Source: Cymodocea nodosa (Eukaryota > Streptophyta > Magnoliopsida > Alismatales > Cymodoceaceae). Taken from it: DNA of 64,000 nucleotides. Below are positions 46,636 through 58,035 of this stretch, piece by piece; position 1 is the first letter of the stretch; each line of letters begins with the position of its first letter. The notes under the pieces were generated by a model that saw nothing but the letters and a program-made list of their open reading frames with translations, was not told where the DNA came from and ran no database searches. The position numbers and the translations under genes are program-made. The DNA lies in the NCBI GenBank assembly GCA_036874045.1, contig JAZBRI010000010.1, forward strand, positions 3,492,001-3,556,000. The letters are read 5' to 3'.

Positions 46636-47270
46636 CGTCGCAGGTTGTAACAGTAACAAGTGGGAAAGATTTTCTTGACAAAGTTTACAAATAACTTAAG
46701 TGCCCGTGTAATAAGTGTTTAAATAGGGTTTTTAGGCGTATAACTCAACGTGAAGAGTAGTCGGGTTTAAAAATTAAATAAATATTGAATAAAGTTTATT
46801 CAATCAAAGTACCCAAAATATTCAAGTATAACTCGTTGAGTTAACTAACCTAACGAGTAAAACGCTGTCTAGATGTAGTTTTACACGTTACCTTATCTAA
46901 CATAACGTCTAGTTAGTACAATTTTCGGATGCTTCCAACTGAAACGTTTCGAAAACAACACACATGCTAAACTTAACATTATCTTGAGAACATTGTAAAC
47001 TATTTGAACTTTTTGTCCTTTGAATCTAAAATAGTTTATTTGTCTTTTTAAATTATTTCATCTAGATTTTAAGAGGACAATAATTCAGATTAACTAAGAT
47101 TTGTATTCTAAATTATATTAATCTATTTTCGATATTGTTAATCCTCCCCCTACAAATATACTTCAAATATATTCAATTAACATACAAAATATACTTGTAG
47201 TGACAATAGATGTTAAGTATAACTATACTTTTAAATTTTCTTTTTAGAGATTTCCATTATCCTGACATCA
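46636..47270. other. Copia E spacer (minus strand)
   Basis: Non-coding. On the minus strand it has a purine tract TGTAGGGGGAGGA (47140-47153), then words such as GTTAACTCAACGAGTTA near 46830. It corresponds to the pol-ORF3 spacer at 14938-16801. Confidence 0.6.
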
Positions 47271-48660
47271 TCAAAAATAAAAATACTCAACAATCTCTAA
47301 TTCAAGTTCATTTATATTGTTTCTCAACATTTCATTTTCAGATTCTATCTTTAATTTTTCAGCATTTATATTCTGTATTTGTTCATGCAAGACACATTTG
47401 TTAAATCTAAATTTTTGCAAATCTCTAGCATGATTTTCATTATCACATTTAAACTTTTCTAAAGTAGTAGACAAGAAACAATTTTCTTCTTCCATAATGG
47501 ATGAAGATTTTTTAATATTCTTATTTTCCAGTTTACATACTTTAAGTTTTTGTAATAATGCATGATAAGCACATAATAATTCATCAAAGTTGAAATCTGA
47601 ATGACTTTCAGGATCAGATATTACCTCAGACTCATCTACCATGAAGCACACATGAGCAACGTCTTCTAACTCTTGTTCTCCTTCTGAATGTGAAGATTTT
47701 GATGCTGATTCCTCAAATTCAGACTCTTCAGACGTGCCATCCCTAATGACCTTCAAAGCCTTTTTCTTGTAAAACTTTTTCTGAGTTTTCTAAGCCGTCT
47801 TCTTCTGATTTGTCCTACTTTGCTTTTCATTTTTCCTCATAGGACAGTCTGGAGAAAGATGTCCAAGTTTCTTACAGTTGTAACATACATACTTTCTGGA
47901 TGAAGAATTCTTGTCATTTAGTGATTTTGACGTTGAGGGTTTATCATTTTTGTTCCTTTGTTGTTTCCTACCTTTCCATGCTTTCTTAAATTTCCTAGTC
48001 AGCAAAATCAAATCCTCGTCGGAATCAGTAGATATATCAGAATCTGAATTAATTTCGAAAGCTATTTCTTTCTTCATTTTTAGTTTGTTGTGACTTAGTG
48101 ATTCATTTAATTGAACTTCATAAGTTGTTAAATTTCCTATAAGTTCATTCATAGTATAAACATTTAAATCTCGTGATTCCTCAATTGATGTTACTTTCTA
48201 AGACCATTTAGAACTTAGGGATCTAAGAATTTTCCTCACCAAATCCTTCTGTTCAAAATTCTTTCTTAAGCATTTTAAAGAGTTTATGATATCAAGAAAT
48301 CTGGAAAACATCTCAGAAATACTTTTGTCTTCGTGCATCTTAAAGAGTTCATACTTATGAATCAATATGTTTATTTTAGTCTCTTTAACTTGAGAAGTAC
48401 CTTCATGTGAAACTTCTAATGCATGCTACACCTCATAAGCAGATTTATATGCCGACACTTTACTGAACTGTTCATAACTCAATGCACAAAATAAAATATT
48501 TAAGCCCTTAGGATTCAAAGTTTCATTTTCTTTTTCAGTAATTGTCCAAGTATTATGAGGAGTAGTTAACGGAGTATATGGTTTAGAAATCAAATAAAGG
48601 AGGACGATTAAGATTTTGGCCTTCATATAAAGAAAAATTACCATTTCCAATTACGCTAAG
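47271..48660 (-). pseudogene. Copia E Gag (minus strand)
   Basis: SIRE/Maximus-like Gag reading from about 48660 down. The N-terminus has GQNLNRPPLFD and the UBN2-type core (SHEGTSQVKETKINILIHKYELFKM, then MFSRFLDIINSL). Next are an intact CCHC knuckle (CYNCKKLGHLSPDC), an acidic segment and a coiled coil. TAA, TAG and TGA codons and a frameshift near the start break it. After 47271 the rest of Gag and all of pol are missing, and the spacer follows directly. Confidence 0.85.
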
Positions 48661-48896
48661 TATTCTGCTTTTGTTGGTTGTAAAACTCGTACAGTTATTG
48701 TAAGCACTCGAGTTATTTATCAATAATGGATCTTATATTTATGATTTCAATGATTGAATCCGTTTATCTGTTTATAAACTCGAAGAGTTATAAATGTTTT
48801 ACTAACAACCTTTCGTGTTTCTACCTTGGTAAAACCCTAGCTTCACAATCTTTACTTCCACTAAGTTCTATAGTGCATAGCGAAGATTAATCGACA
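48661..48896 (+). other. Leader of copia ORF3
   Basis: Matches 16553-16801. It contains AACTCGAAGAGTTA and CACTCGAGTTA words of the hairpin type but no gene. At its left side it abuts the inverted copia Gag. Confidence 0.65.
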
Positions 48897-51496
48897 ATGT
48901 TAGGACGTGGAAGAGGACATGGAAGAATGGCAAAAGTGCAGAAAAGAGAGCTGGAACTTTGGAAAATAGAAAGTGAAATCAACGACATCTACTCAAGGTA
49001 TACTTTTACAAATGAAGTACTACATGAAATTAGAAAATCTATTCAAGATGAGAAAAATTTCTGTTGGAAGTTTATTCGCAATTATGATGAAACACAGTTT
49101 AGACTAAAACAGACTGAACTTTCAACATTACAATTATGGAAAAGAACTTTACAACCTAACCCTGTGGTTGTTACAAGTTCTAGACATGTACCAGAAAAAT
49201 CGGTATAGCCTATCACTTACTATGGAAAGAAATGGGGACCAATGATAGAAAATGCAAACAGGGAATTAGAATCTTTGTATTCCCAACACTATTTTCCCTT
49301 GGTTGTTTTAGATGACATTCAATAGTGTATAGATGAACAAAAAATTGCCATTAGGAAAATGGGCCTTCGAAGTGAAGGACAAAGAGTTTATCAACTAAAA
49401 ATGGTAGAGGTTGAGAGCTTAAAACTCTATATTCCATTATTACAACCTAGGCATCATGGTGAAGGACCATCAAGATCCCAGGTGCCTTTAACAGGAGAAA
49501 TTAAGAAAATTTTAGAACCTCCTGAACAACCAGAAACACTATAGACATATAGTTGGAAAAAGAAAAAGACATTAGAATATTTTGGACTAATTGCAGGTGT
49601 AGAAGGCATAATGCAGCAAAAAGAAGAATCATTGAAAAATGGAAAACTATGTTCCATTGTAGAAGCTGGACAGACATTTGTGTCAGGAATCCCAGCAGAT
49701 GTGACAAATATTGGATTACAAGCATATACTCTAAGGTATTGTGTCACATTAGTGCATAATGTATCTTTTAATACAATGGACAGTTTTTCACATCATGTTG
49801 CAAGCACACATTCTTTTCCTACGGACAGAAAACATGTAGGAAATTTTGATGATACATATACAGATGATATCAATTTTGATTATATTTTTAATGATATAGA
49901 CACTAAGTCTATGAATATAGATGATATTTCATTTGAAGAGGAATGTACAAATATTTTTCCTTTAACTGTATCTCAAATAGAAAATTTTGATTTTTGGTAT
50001 AGTTGCTTATACTACAGTTTATGCATATGGTTATGTTTGTTATAGTATATAATATACTTGTTGATAAATGTATATAATCAATAACATACACAGTTACAAA
50101 TTGAATATCACACTGCCTATGTCTCAAGAATAGAAATTTCAGAAATACAAGATGATTCTATTACACAGACAGATATAGAACATTCTTTCATACAGAGATA
50201 GTTGTATAGATCAATTATAGACATACATGTTGCTGATAGACAGATTACTACAGATACTGTTGCTACTAAAATGTTTCCAAAAGATCAAACAGAAGAATTT
50301 CAGCAAATTATTGATACGACAATAACAGATATTTCAGACATTTATACTAGTTTTGATGGAAATTCCCCCAATTCTAAAAGATCTGAAAATTTAGATGCTG
50401 CTAATAATGTTGGAACAAGTCCTAGATTAGAACATCATGACAGGAAAATACCTAATCCTGAACAGAGTTTAGACGAAAATATATTATTATGGTTTAGAAA
50501 TAGTTCCTATTATGACAAATTTCAAACATATAAAACTTTTACAGTTTTATATTCAAGACCAGTTAAGTTTGAAGGGATGATACATATACGAGAAATGTTT
50601 GAATTTCAAGGCTTGTTGACTCTACTTCCACAACAACCAGGCCATCTTGTTATACCAGAACTTATCAGTTGTTTTTACTCAAACTTAACAGTGGAAGAAG
50701 GTATTCCTATTTCCAATATACAAGACAATGACATATATTTAACTCCAGATTCACTTTATCAAGTACTTGGTCTGAAAAATGGAGTTAAATTATCAAAAAG
50801 AAAACAAGTTTATCAATTGGGATGGGACATTAAAGGTTTAGCCAAAGATCCAACTGCCAACAAACCATTGAGATTACTAAATGACTTAAATGGCCAAGCA
50901 CGTTTTATTGCAAAAATATTGCATGCTTCATTGTTTTAGAGGTTTGGTCATGGTGCAAAAGTTGGCAGATGTTGTCTTTATGCTACATATGCATTAATTA
51001 ACCATATACAGGTGAACTGGTATGATATTTTTATTTCTCATATCTTACATTTGTAGAGTAAATTATTTTATGGTGATACGATTTTGAGAATTGTGGCAAG
51101 TCAAACAGATATTACACATTGGCCATAGAAAGATTAACGTCAAGATCTTTCTCTACAAAGGAACTCCAAAAATACGAGGAAGCAGATACACCTATAGTTC
51201 GACAACAACAACAACAAGATCGGCAAACACAATCCCAACAGCAACAGCAACAATCAACACAATTTTCAGACCAACAACAACATACAGATATAAATACAGG
51301 TATACATACAGATATAAATACAGGTATACAAACAGATACAAATACAGGTATAAATACAGACATCCATTCTGAATTTTTACAACAACCATCACAGGTTTCA
51401 CAAAATGATTTAGATCAAGCAAGAATTGATCAGATAAACAAAGTAAATACAGAAATTGCAACGCAAATTTCAGACACTCTGATCAGTATTTTTTGA
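48897..51496 (+). pseudogene. Copia ORF3, homologous to gypsy ORF2
   Basis: About 866 codons from ATG 48897. The head is Gly/Arg-rich (MLGRGRGHGRMAK), followed by helices, a poorly conserved middle with a hydrophobic stretch near 49985-50040, then an open 245-codon frame (50202-50939). That frame holds the region shared with gypsy ORF2: YSRPVKFEGM, MFEFQGLL, CFYSNL, EEGIPISN, VLGLKNG, LLNDLNGQARFIAKIL. After TAG at 50937 come NHIQVNWYDIFISH and KLFYGD. A one-base shift near 51120 leads into a Gln-rich tail with an 8-residue repeat. Stops are mostly TAG. Function unknown; it is not part of pol and lies between pol and the PPT. Confidence 0.8.
51281..51373 (+). repeat. 24-bp tandem repeat coding HTDINTGI
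   Basis: Almost four in-frame units of 24 bp (starts 51281, 51305, 51329, 51353) in the ORF3 tail, just after a CAA/CAG run near 51203-51255. Confidence 0.85.
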
Positions 51497-51795
51497 AGAC
51501 AATGAGGCTTGTGATTATACAAATTATGTATTACATGATTTATGTATTGTAATTTGTTACTAAAAATATTATGTAAACTGTTTACTGCATTTAATACTCA
51601 TGTGATTATTTTTCATAGTTTATATTTAAACAGTCTATGCTTAATCCATGACAATTATGCATGTTTAAAAAAACATCTTTTTGAACGATATGTACTTAGA
51701 ACCTTTTTCTTCCTTACATTTTATTTACTTTTTTATAATGCCAAAAAGGGAGAGAAGAGATAGATTATTTTTGACTTATTAAGTTTTGACATCAT
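51497..51795. other. 3' spacer of copia F
   Basis: AT-rich stretch between ORF3 and the PPT. I see no gene; the open frame at 51542-51763 has no recognisable motif. Confidence 0.6.
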
Positions 51796-51810
51796 CAAAA
51801 AGGGGGAGAT
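51796..51810 (+). other. Polypurine tract, copia F
   Basis: CAAAAAGGGGGAGAT directly before the LTR, the usual form in SIRE/Maximus-type elements. Confidence 0.85.
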
Positions 51811-53009
51811 TGTTAAGAATTTTGTTTTGATGATATATGCTTTATTAAAGTTTTTAAATAAGTCTAAATAATATTCTCTAAGTATAATAGTTAACAGATT
51901 ATCGAAAATTTTCATTTTTATGTTGGATAAGTTAAAGATTTTTGAAGAGTTAGATTTTCGATAGTTAAATTTTTGGATAGTTAACGTTTCATTTTTGTCG
52001 AATAGTTTATGTTAAAAACTCGTATAGTTAAGTTATCTACATGTGTGTTTTTAATGTTTTAAGTTGTCACGTGTTTTCCATGTGCGTTTGGTAATGAAAA
52101 TCGAATAGTTAGATAACTGTTCGAGTTTTTATACACATGGATAGATAATTGTTCGAGTTTTATAAAATGACTAACGAACATATAAGTTTTCCTTGTTCAA
52201 TCATGTGTTTTGCAGGTGCAAAAACTCGAAGAGTTACAGATAAGTGTTCGAGTTTTTACAGGACTTAAAGGATAAGTGTTCGATTAAATCGAAGACTTAG
52301 AAGATATTCTACAAGACTCCAGGAAGATAAAGTTTCAGTGAATCTACGAGTAGAGATCGTGGAAATTCAAAATTATAGTGGAGAAAGTGGAAACACAAAA
52401 AGATAGTAATTTGGATTAAAGAAAAAATTAGTACGTGGATTATGAATTAAGTGGATGAACATACTGAACATGAAAGACAATAGAGTTTGACTACTAATAG
52501 AGAGTACGAGCTACATTACAACCAGGATCCCAATCTTAAAAAAAAACAAGTTTGAATATTCAATCCGGATCTCTAACTGAAAAGTTAAGTTTGAATATTC
52601 ATATTCTGAAAAATTCTCCAACATTAGAAGAAGTTTGAAATTCCAAGCAATTTCAGAAAAGGAGTTGCAAACGTAAGAAGTCTGGAAATTCGACAATTGG
52701 AGAAGAAGAGATACAGAAGCTGAGTAAAGAGAAGGAAAGAAGCTGTGTGCATAAAGATCTGGTTTTATACAATTCAAAATTATTTTTGAATAAGAGCTTT
52801 ATTTTTCTATTTGAATTGTATATTGAACATTATGTATCAAAATCGTCAAGAAGGAAATTGAGCTGAAAAGATATTGTAAATTCTGTCTTTACATAAAGAA
52901 TAGAATTTCATTTACGAGTGTTTTGTGCTCTTGTTATATCCGTTAGTATTTCAATTACTAAAGACACAATTCACCCCCCCCCCTCTTGTATTACAGATGT
53001 CCTACAACA
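51811..53009 (+). mobile_element. 3' LTR of copia F (1199 bp)
   Basis: Opens TGTTAAGAATTTTG and ends CCTACAACA. A ten-base C run stands near 52974-52983 before the end, as is common in this clade. Words such as TCGAATAGTTA, GGATAGTTA and TCGAAGAGTTA show it also carries the hairpin family II vocabulary (51890-52290). Its partner LTR, gag and pol are not in the window. Confidence 0.82.
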
Positions 53010-53085
53010 GCTAAAATATGGTAGAAATAATTAAACCACATGTTTTTTATCATTAAAATTAATTGATAAAATAATTGAACTAACA
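53010..53085. other. Unassigned 76 bp between copia F and gypsy C
   Basis: AT-rich; no match to another part of the window was found by eye. Confidence 0.5.
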
Positions 53086-53560
53086 ATTCAATCAGGCTAG
53101 AGAGTGTGTATAGACTATAGAAAGCTGAATGCTATGACTAGGAAAGATCATTTTCCCTTACCTTTCATAGATCAAATGCTAGAGAAGTTAGTAGGGCAAG
53201 AATATTTTTGTTTCCTAGACAGGTATTCAGGATACAACCAAGTTCTAGTAGTATTAGAGGATCAAGAGAAAACAACTTTCACCTGTCCTAGTGGAACTTA
53301 TGCTTTTAAGAGAATGCCATTTGGATTATACAATACACCAGCCACCTTTCAAAGGTGTATGCAAGGCATATTCACTAGAATGATTGAAGATTTTTTAGAA
53401 ATATTTATGGATGATTTTACTATATATGGAACTTCATATGAAGTATGTTTAAACAAATTAGACCAAGTATTAAAACACTGTGTGGAAAAATGTCTAGTTC
53501 TAAATTGGGAAAAATGTCACTTCATGGTTAAACAAGGAATAATCTAGGGACATGTTGTTT
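53086..53560 (+). pseudogene. Reverse transcriptase C-terminal part, gypsy copy C
   Basis: Begins abruptly at the QSG-RVCIDY motif, with TAG for Trp at 53098. Then 147 open codons hold RKLNAMTRKDHFPLPFIDQM, SGYNQV, the TFQRCMQG motif and FMDD in IFMDDFTIYG. The finger part and protease are missing. Closely related to 21040-21480. Confidence 0.9.
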
Positions 53561-54325
53561 CAAAGAAAGGGTTGAAAGTAGATAAGGCTAAAATAGAAGT
53601 AATTTCTAATCTACCAAAACCTAAATCAGTAAAAGATATTAGATCATTTCTAGGACATGCTGGATTTTATAGAAGATTCATTAAAGATTTTAGCAAAATA
53701 GATAAACCTTTAACTAATCCATTAAAAGATGTCCCATTCAACTTTGATAAAAATTGCAAAGAAGCATTTTGCAAGCTTAAGACTAGTTTAATTTCAACTC
53801 CTATAATACAAGCACCTGATTGGAGCCATCCATTTGAATTAATGTGTGATGCATCTGATTTTGTTGTAGGAGCAGTGTTGGGATAGAAGATAGAAAAATC
53901 TACTAGAGTGATTCATTATGCAAGCAAAACTTTAAATGATGCTCAAGTTAATTATACAACTACTGAAAAAGAAATGTTAGTTGTTGTGTTTGCCTTAGAA
54001 AAGTTTAGATCATATCTGATTGGAGCTAAAGTGAAAGTATACATAGATCATTCAGCTTTAAAACACCTAATAGCAAAGAAAGAGACTAAACCTAGATTGA
54101 TTCGATGGATATTATTATTACAAGAATTTGATATAGAAATTAAAGATAAAAAAGGTTGTGAGAATATAGTAGCAGATCATTTATCAAAATTACAAATAGA
54201 AAAATCAAATATTGAAATTAAGGATAATTTTCCTAATGAACAATTAATGACCATCAACACAATGCCTTAGTATGCAAACATAGTTAATTACTTAGTTACT
54301 AGTTTAACACCTAAGAATTGGAATA
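53561..54325 (+). pseudogene. RNase H and connection, gypsy copy C
   Basis: [47 protein letters not shown] and the VADHLSKLQ motif in one frame. Stops are TAG 53547, TAG near 53884 (Gln) and TAG at 54268 (Trp). A frame loss at 54325-54370 separates it from integrase. Confidence 0.9.
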
Positions 54326-55372
54326 GTTGGATAAGAAATTGTTCTTTTCAAGAGTAAAATATTTGACCCATACTTATTTAAGAAGTGTCCTAATCTGGTT
54401 TTAAGGAGGTGTGTTCCAGAAACTGAATATTAGAGCATATTGTCTTTCTGCCATGACCAAGTATGTAGAGGGAATTTTGGTTCAGGGAAAACTGCTGCCA
54501 AAATTTTACAATGTGGTTTTTATTGGCCAACACTATTCAAAGATGCTCATAAATATTGCTTAAGCTTTTTAAGATGTCAACAAATAGGAAGAATATCAAA
54601 GAGGAATATGATGCCTCTTAATCCTATTGTTGAGGTTGAAATCTTTGATGTGTGGGGAATAGATTTTATGAGTCCATTTCCTATGTCTAATCAATTTAAT
54701 TATATATTGTTGGGGATGGATTATGTATCTAAATGGATAGAAGCTATTCCTACAAAAACAAATGACAACAAACAAATTAAGTTAATCTTAGAAAAAGTAG
54801 TAAATCTTATTAGAATAGATTGGGCTAATAGATTAATAGATGCACTTTGGGCTTATAGAACTGCTTATAAGACAAGCTTAGGTATGTCACCTTTTAGGCT
54901 AGTATATGGAAAAAGTTATCATTTACTAGCTGAAATTGAACATAAAGCTTATTGGGCAATAAAAACTTTGAACACTAATTTAAATCAAGCTACTGAAAAT
55001 AGGAAAATGCAATTGATTAAACTAGAATAATTTAGGAATGAAGCTTATTCGAAAACTATAAGAGAAAAAGAGAAAATGAAGTTCTAGCATGACAAGAAAA
55101 TTATTCCAAAAACCTTTGAAATAGGACAAGAAGTATATCTTTACATGACTAGACTCTATAACCATCTAGGAAAATTAAGATCAAGATGGGTAGGACCTTA
55201 CATAATTCGAAATATTTATTCCTATAGAGCTATTGAAATTGAAAATCCTAAAAATCAAAATATATTTAAAGTAAATGGACAAAGACTTAGACCTATTTTG
55301 AAAATACTAGAAAGTTCTTTTGAAATTATAGAAGAAGTAAGAGTAGAGGACTACTCGAGCTTTACTTACTAA
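54326..55372 (+). pseudogene. Integrase with catalytic deletion, gypsy copy C
   Basis: Zinc-binding region present but with one Cys replaced (CLSFLRC for CLSCLRC). The first catalytic Asp (GIDFMSPF) is kept. At about 54772 a 63-codon in-frame deletion joins NDNK to [10 protein letters not shown], removing the second Asp (ISDRG) and the Glu (VESANK). It is bounded by ACAAA repeats. TAG 54431 is shared with copy A and TAG 55085 with copy B1. Confidence 0.88.
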
Positions 55373-55424
55373 GAAATTTTCTAAGTATATATAAATAAAA
55401 AAAACCTTATTTAAACATAGTCAC

Positions 55425-55720
55425 AGTTCAATCGAAAGAAATTATTGGTTTTACTGAAACATTTATTAAAAGAAAAAAATCATTGCGGTTCAACCGACAG
55501 GATCCATCGATTTGACCAAAACATTAAAACATAAAAAAATCTATGTATTATATTAACTAAAACTGTCGGTTTTACTGAAGCATAACATCGGTTCAACTAA
55601 TAGAAGAAAAAAAAAGAGTAATTAATTTCAGTTCAATCGAGAAATATAATGGTTTGATCGAAATTTTAAAATGTTGAAAAAATTAAGAGTCGGTTAGACT
55701 GGAAATTTTTCGGTCTAGAC
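55425..55720. repeat. Family III inverted repeats after integrase, C
   Basis: GCGGTTCAACCGACA and CGGTTCAACT-type words between integrase and the ORF2 leader, as in copies A and B1. Confidence 0.62.
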
Positions 55721-55770
55721 CAAAGTAAAAATTATTATTATAAGTATTTTTATTAGTTGTAACTTTACGG

Positions 55771-56025
55771 GAAGTCCGTTGAGTTATGCTTAACTCAACG
55801 AACTTACTCTGTTGAGTCTAGGATAAGTTAATGAACTTATGCCCCTGAGTTAACTGTAACTCAACAGAGTACTGTAGTTAAGTTCATGGACTTAGTTCGT
55901 GGAGTTAACTGTAATTCCATAGAGAGGTAAATGAGAGAGTGAGAGTTTGCACGAGAAAATGACCCAATTACCTGCCTAAACTTAGGGCTTATTTATACTA
56001 AAACTTAGGATTTGGGGGCATTATC
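55771..56025. other. ORF2 leader of copy C with family I hairpins
   Basis: Hairpins at 55771-55925 (GTCCGTTGAGTTA/TAACTCAACG). The leader stops in GGGGGCATTATC, where copia D was inserted; ORF2 would follow about 100 bp later, beyond the window. Confidence 0.7.
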
Positions 56026-57683
56026 TGTTAGGACCTTAAGGCTTACTGGAGGGAGGGTGAATGGTAAAAATTTGTTTCTTAACCTTTTAGAAGTAGTTTA
56101 ATGTAAAGTGATAGCAAGCATACAATGAAAGAATTCACATAGAGATTTTTAGGTGGTTCACCACTAACGCCTAGTCCACCCCCAAGGGATACTTGGGCTT
56201 CACTAAACTCTTGCAAACTTACAATCACTTATTTTAAGGTTTAAGCAAGAACCAACTAACCATTAACTTGAGCTTCCTTATCGTAGCTTTAATCAATCCT
56301 TTCTCTAAAGTTTTAATCCATGTACTTCAGTAAACACTATCTCGTGAACAATAGAGTTGAATGCGTGATGATCTTCTGAAAATTGGTCTGTAAGTGTTGA
56401 AGATGATTTGATCTCTAAAGCTTTTCTTCTGTTGAGCTTGGTGTAAGTATATGTATGAGCAAAGTGCTACTTAAATCCATTGTCTATATCTTGTATATAT
56501 ACCTGACCTATGTAACGATCATATTTTCTTCCAACAGATATATTCTACTGTACTTGATTAGACTCTAGTCCCACATACAGTAAGTTACCGTTCAGAAAGT
56601 TATTTCAAGATGTCTTACCGATTTTCCTAACCTTTTGGATAGTTAGCTGTGTAACTCTCCGAAGAATATCTTTAACTCACTGAAATATCACTTAAGCCTT
56701 TTTGCCAGGTAGGATTCCAAAATGTTTACTACGAGCTATCATTCAATCAGATACTTATAATTGTAACTCACCGAACAGTTATATAACTGTCGGATAGTTG
56801 GTTACAGTAACCCTCTGTTAACTTTCTGATTGCTTCAATTCAGCACGTGCATAAAAGGCTGACTTAAGTTTCGAATGGTTATCCTTGTAACTCACCGAAA
56901 CGCTTCAGGATTTCGGATAGTTATCTTTCTAACTCTCTGAAAACTTATTTGAGCTTCTATCTGGAATTCTGCATGTGGGAAATTCAATAACTTAAGTTTC
57001 GAATGGTTATCCTTGTAACTTACCGAAACACTTCAGGATTTCGGATAATTATCTTTCTAACTCTCCGAAAACTTATTTGAGCTTCTCTCTGGAATTCTGC
57101 ATGTGGGAAATTCAATGACTTAAGTTTCAGATAGTTAAATTGATACTCATTGAAACTCTCTTTGAGATTTTAGATAGTTATCTAACTTTTCGATTTTTCC
57201 TTTAAGCTTTTGACTACCGACTTCTCTATTCTACACGTGCGTAATAGGATGACTTAAGTTCTGAAAAGTTATAACTGTAACTTATCGAAAAACTCGAATA
57301 GTTATCTAACTCTCCGAAAAGAAAACTCAAATAGTTATCTAACTCTCCGACAAGTCCTTTAAGCTTCCGTTCTATATTTTTGCACGTGATTTATTGAATG
57401 ACTTAACTTTCAGATAGTTATACCTGTAACTCTTTGAAAAGTCCTTTAAGCTTCCGGATAGTTAACTCCTTAACTATCCGATCATTCAATCCTCCTTATC
57501 TTGAGAAATACAATTCTTAACTGTCCGATTTTCTACAGCAGCATATTCTGAGATTTACTGCAACATGTTTGCTGCTTCAATTTGTGTGTCTTCTAATCTT
57601 TTTGCTCTACAGACTAATCTTGATAAATACAGTTCAAAACCTTACATTGATTTTTGCATTATCAAAATCTAGAGGTCCTTTCA
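56026..57683 (-). mobile_element. 3' LTR of copia D (left, 1658 bp)
   Basis: On the minus strand it runs TGAAAGGACC to GGTCCTAACA. It is packed with family II hairpins (TCGGATAGTTA/TAACTCTCCGAA) and CACGTG words. It has two copies of a 128-bp unit where the other LTR has one. Confidence 0.9.
56862..57117. repeat. 128-bp tandem duplication in LTR of copia D
   Basis: Units 56862-56989 and 56990-57117 each start ACTTAAGTTTCGAATGG. Each holds two hairpins (GGTTATCCTTGTAAC and GGATAGTTATCTTTCTAACT type). The matching part of the right LTR (from about 63534) has a single unit. Confidence 0.85.
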
Positions 57684-57698
57684 ATCTCCCCCTTTTTG
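57684..57698 (-). other. Polypurine tract, copia D
   Basis: On the minus strand AAAAAGGGGGAGAT abuts the LTR start TGAAAGG. Confidence 0.85.
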
Positions 57699-58035
57699 GT
57701 AATGGCAAAAACCTTACAATGTATTACATGTATTTCTCTCCTTATATATCTATACAAAAAAGCACACGAGGAATATAGAATAATGTAAATTTAAAGACTC
57801 CCCCTGATTTTCTAAAATCACTCTCCCTGAATTTCTCCCCCTACTTTACTATAGCTTTGCTTGCCAAAATATGATATTTCTCCCCTTTTTTTGCCAATTG
57901 TCAAAAAGAAGTGAGAAGACAAAAACTGAGTTGGTGGAGCAATTATAGCTGAGTATCAAAATGTCTAAGCTGTTGTAAAATAGAGATGTTAGTAGAACAA
58001 GCTCCTAGTTGTGAGCTTAGAGAGTAGATATGAAA
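57699..58035 (-). other. 3' spacer of copia D with several purine tracts
   Basis: Non-coding. Besides the PPT the minus strand has four G-rich purine tracts, near 57797, 57830, 57838 and 57877. No ORF3 is present. Confidence 0.6.

Noticed and set aside
48661-48896. A host promoter or gene start before ORF3
   Set aside because: The same leader stands before the ORF3 fragment at 16802, so it belongs to the copia family.
51192-51461. Tyr/Leu/Val-rich and Cys-rich minus-strand ORFs at the ORF3 repeat
   Set aside because: They are other-frame readings of the CAA-rich and 24-bp repeats.
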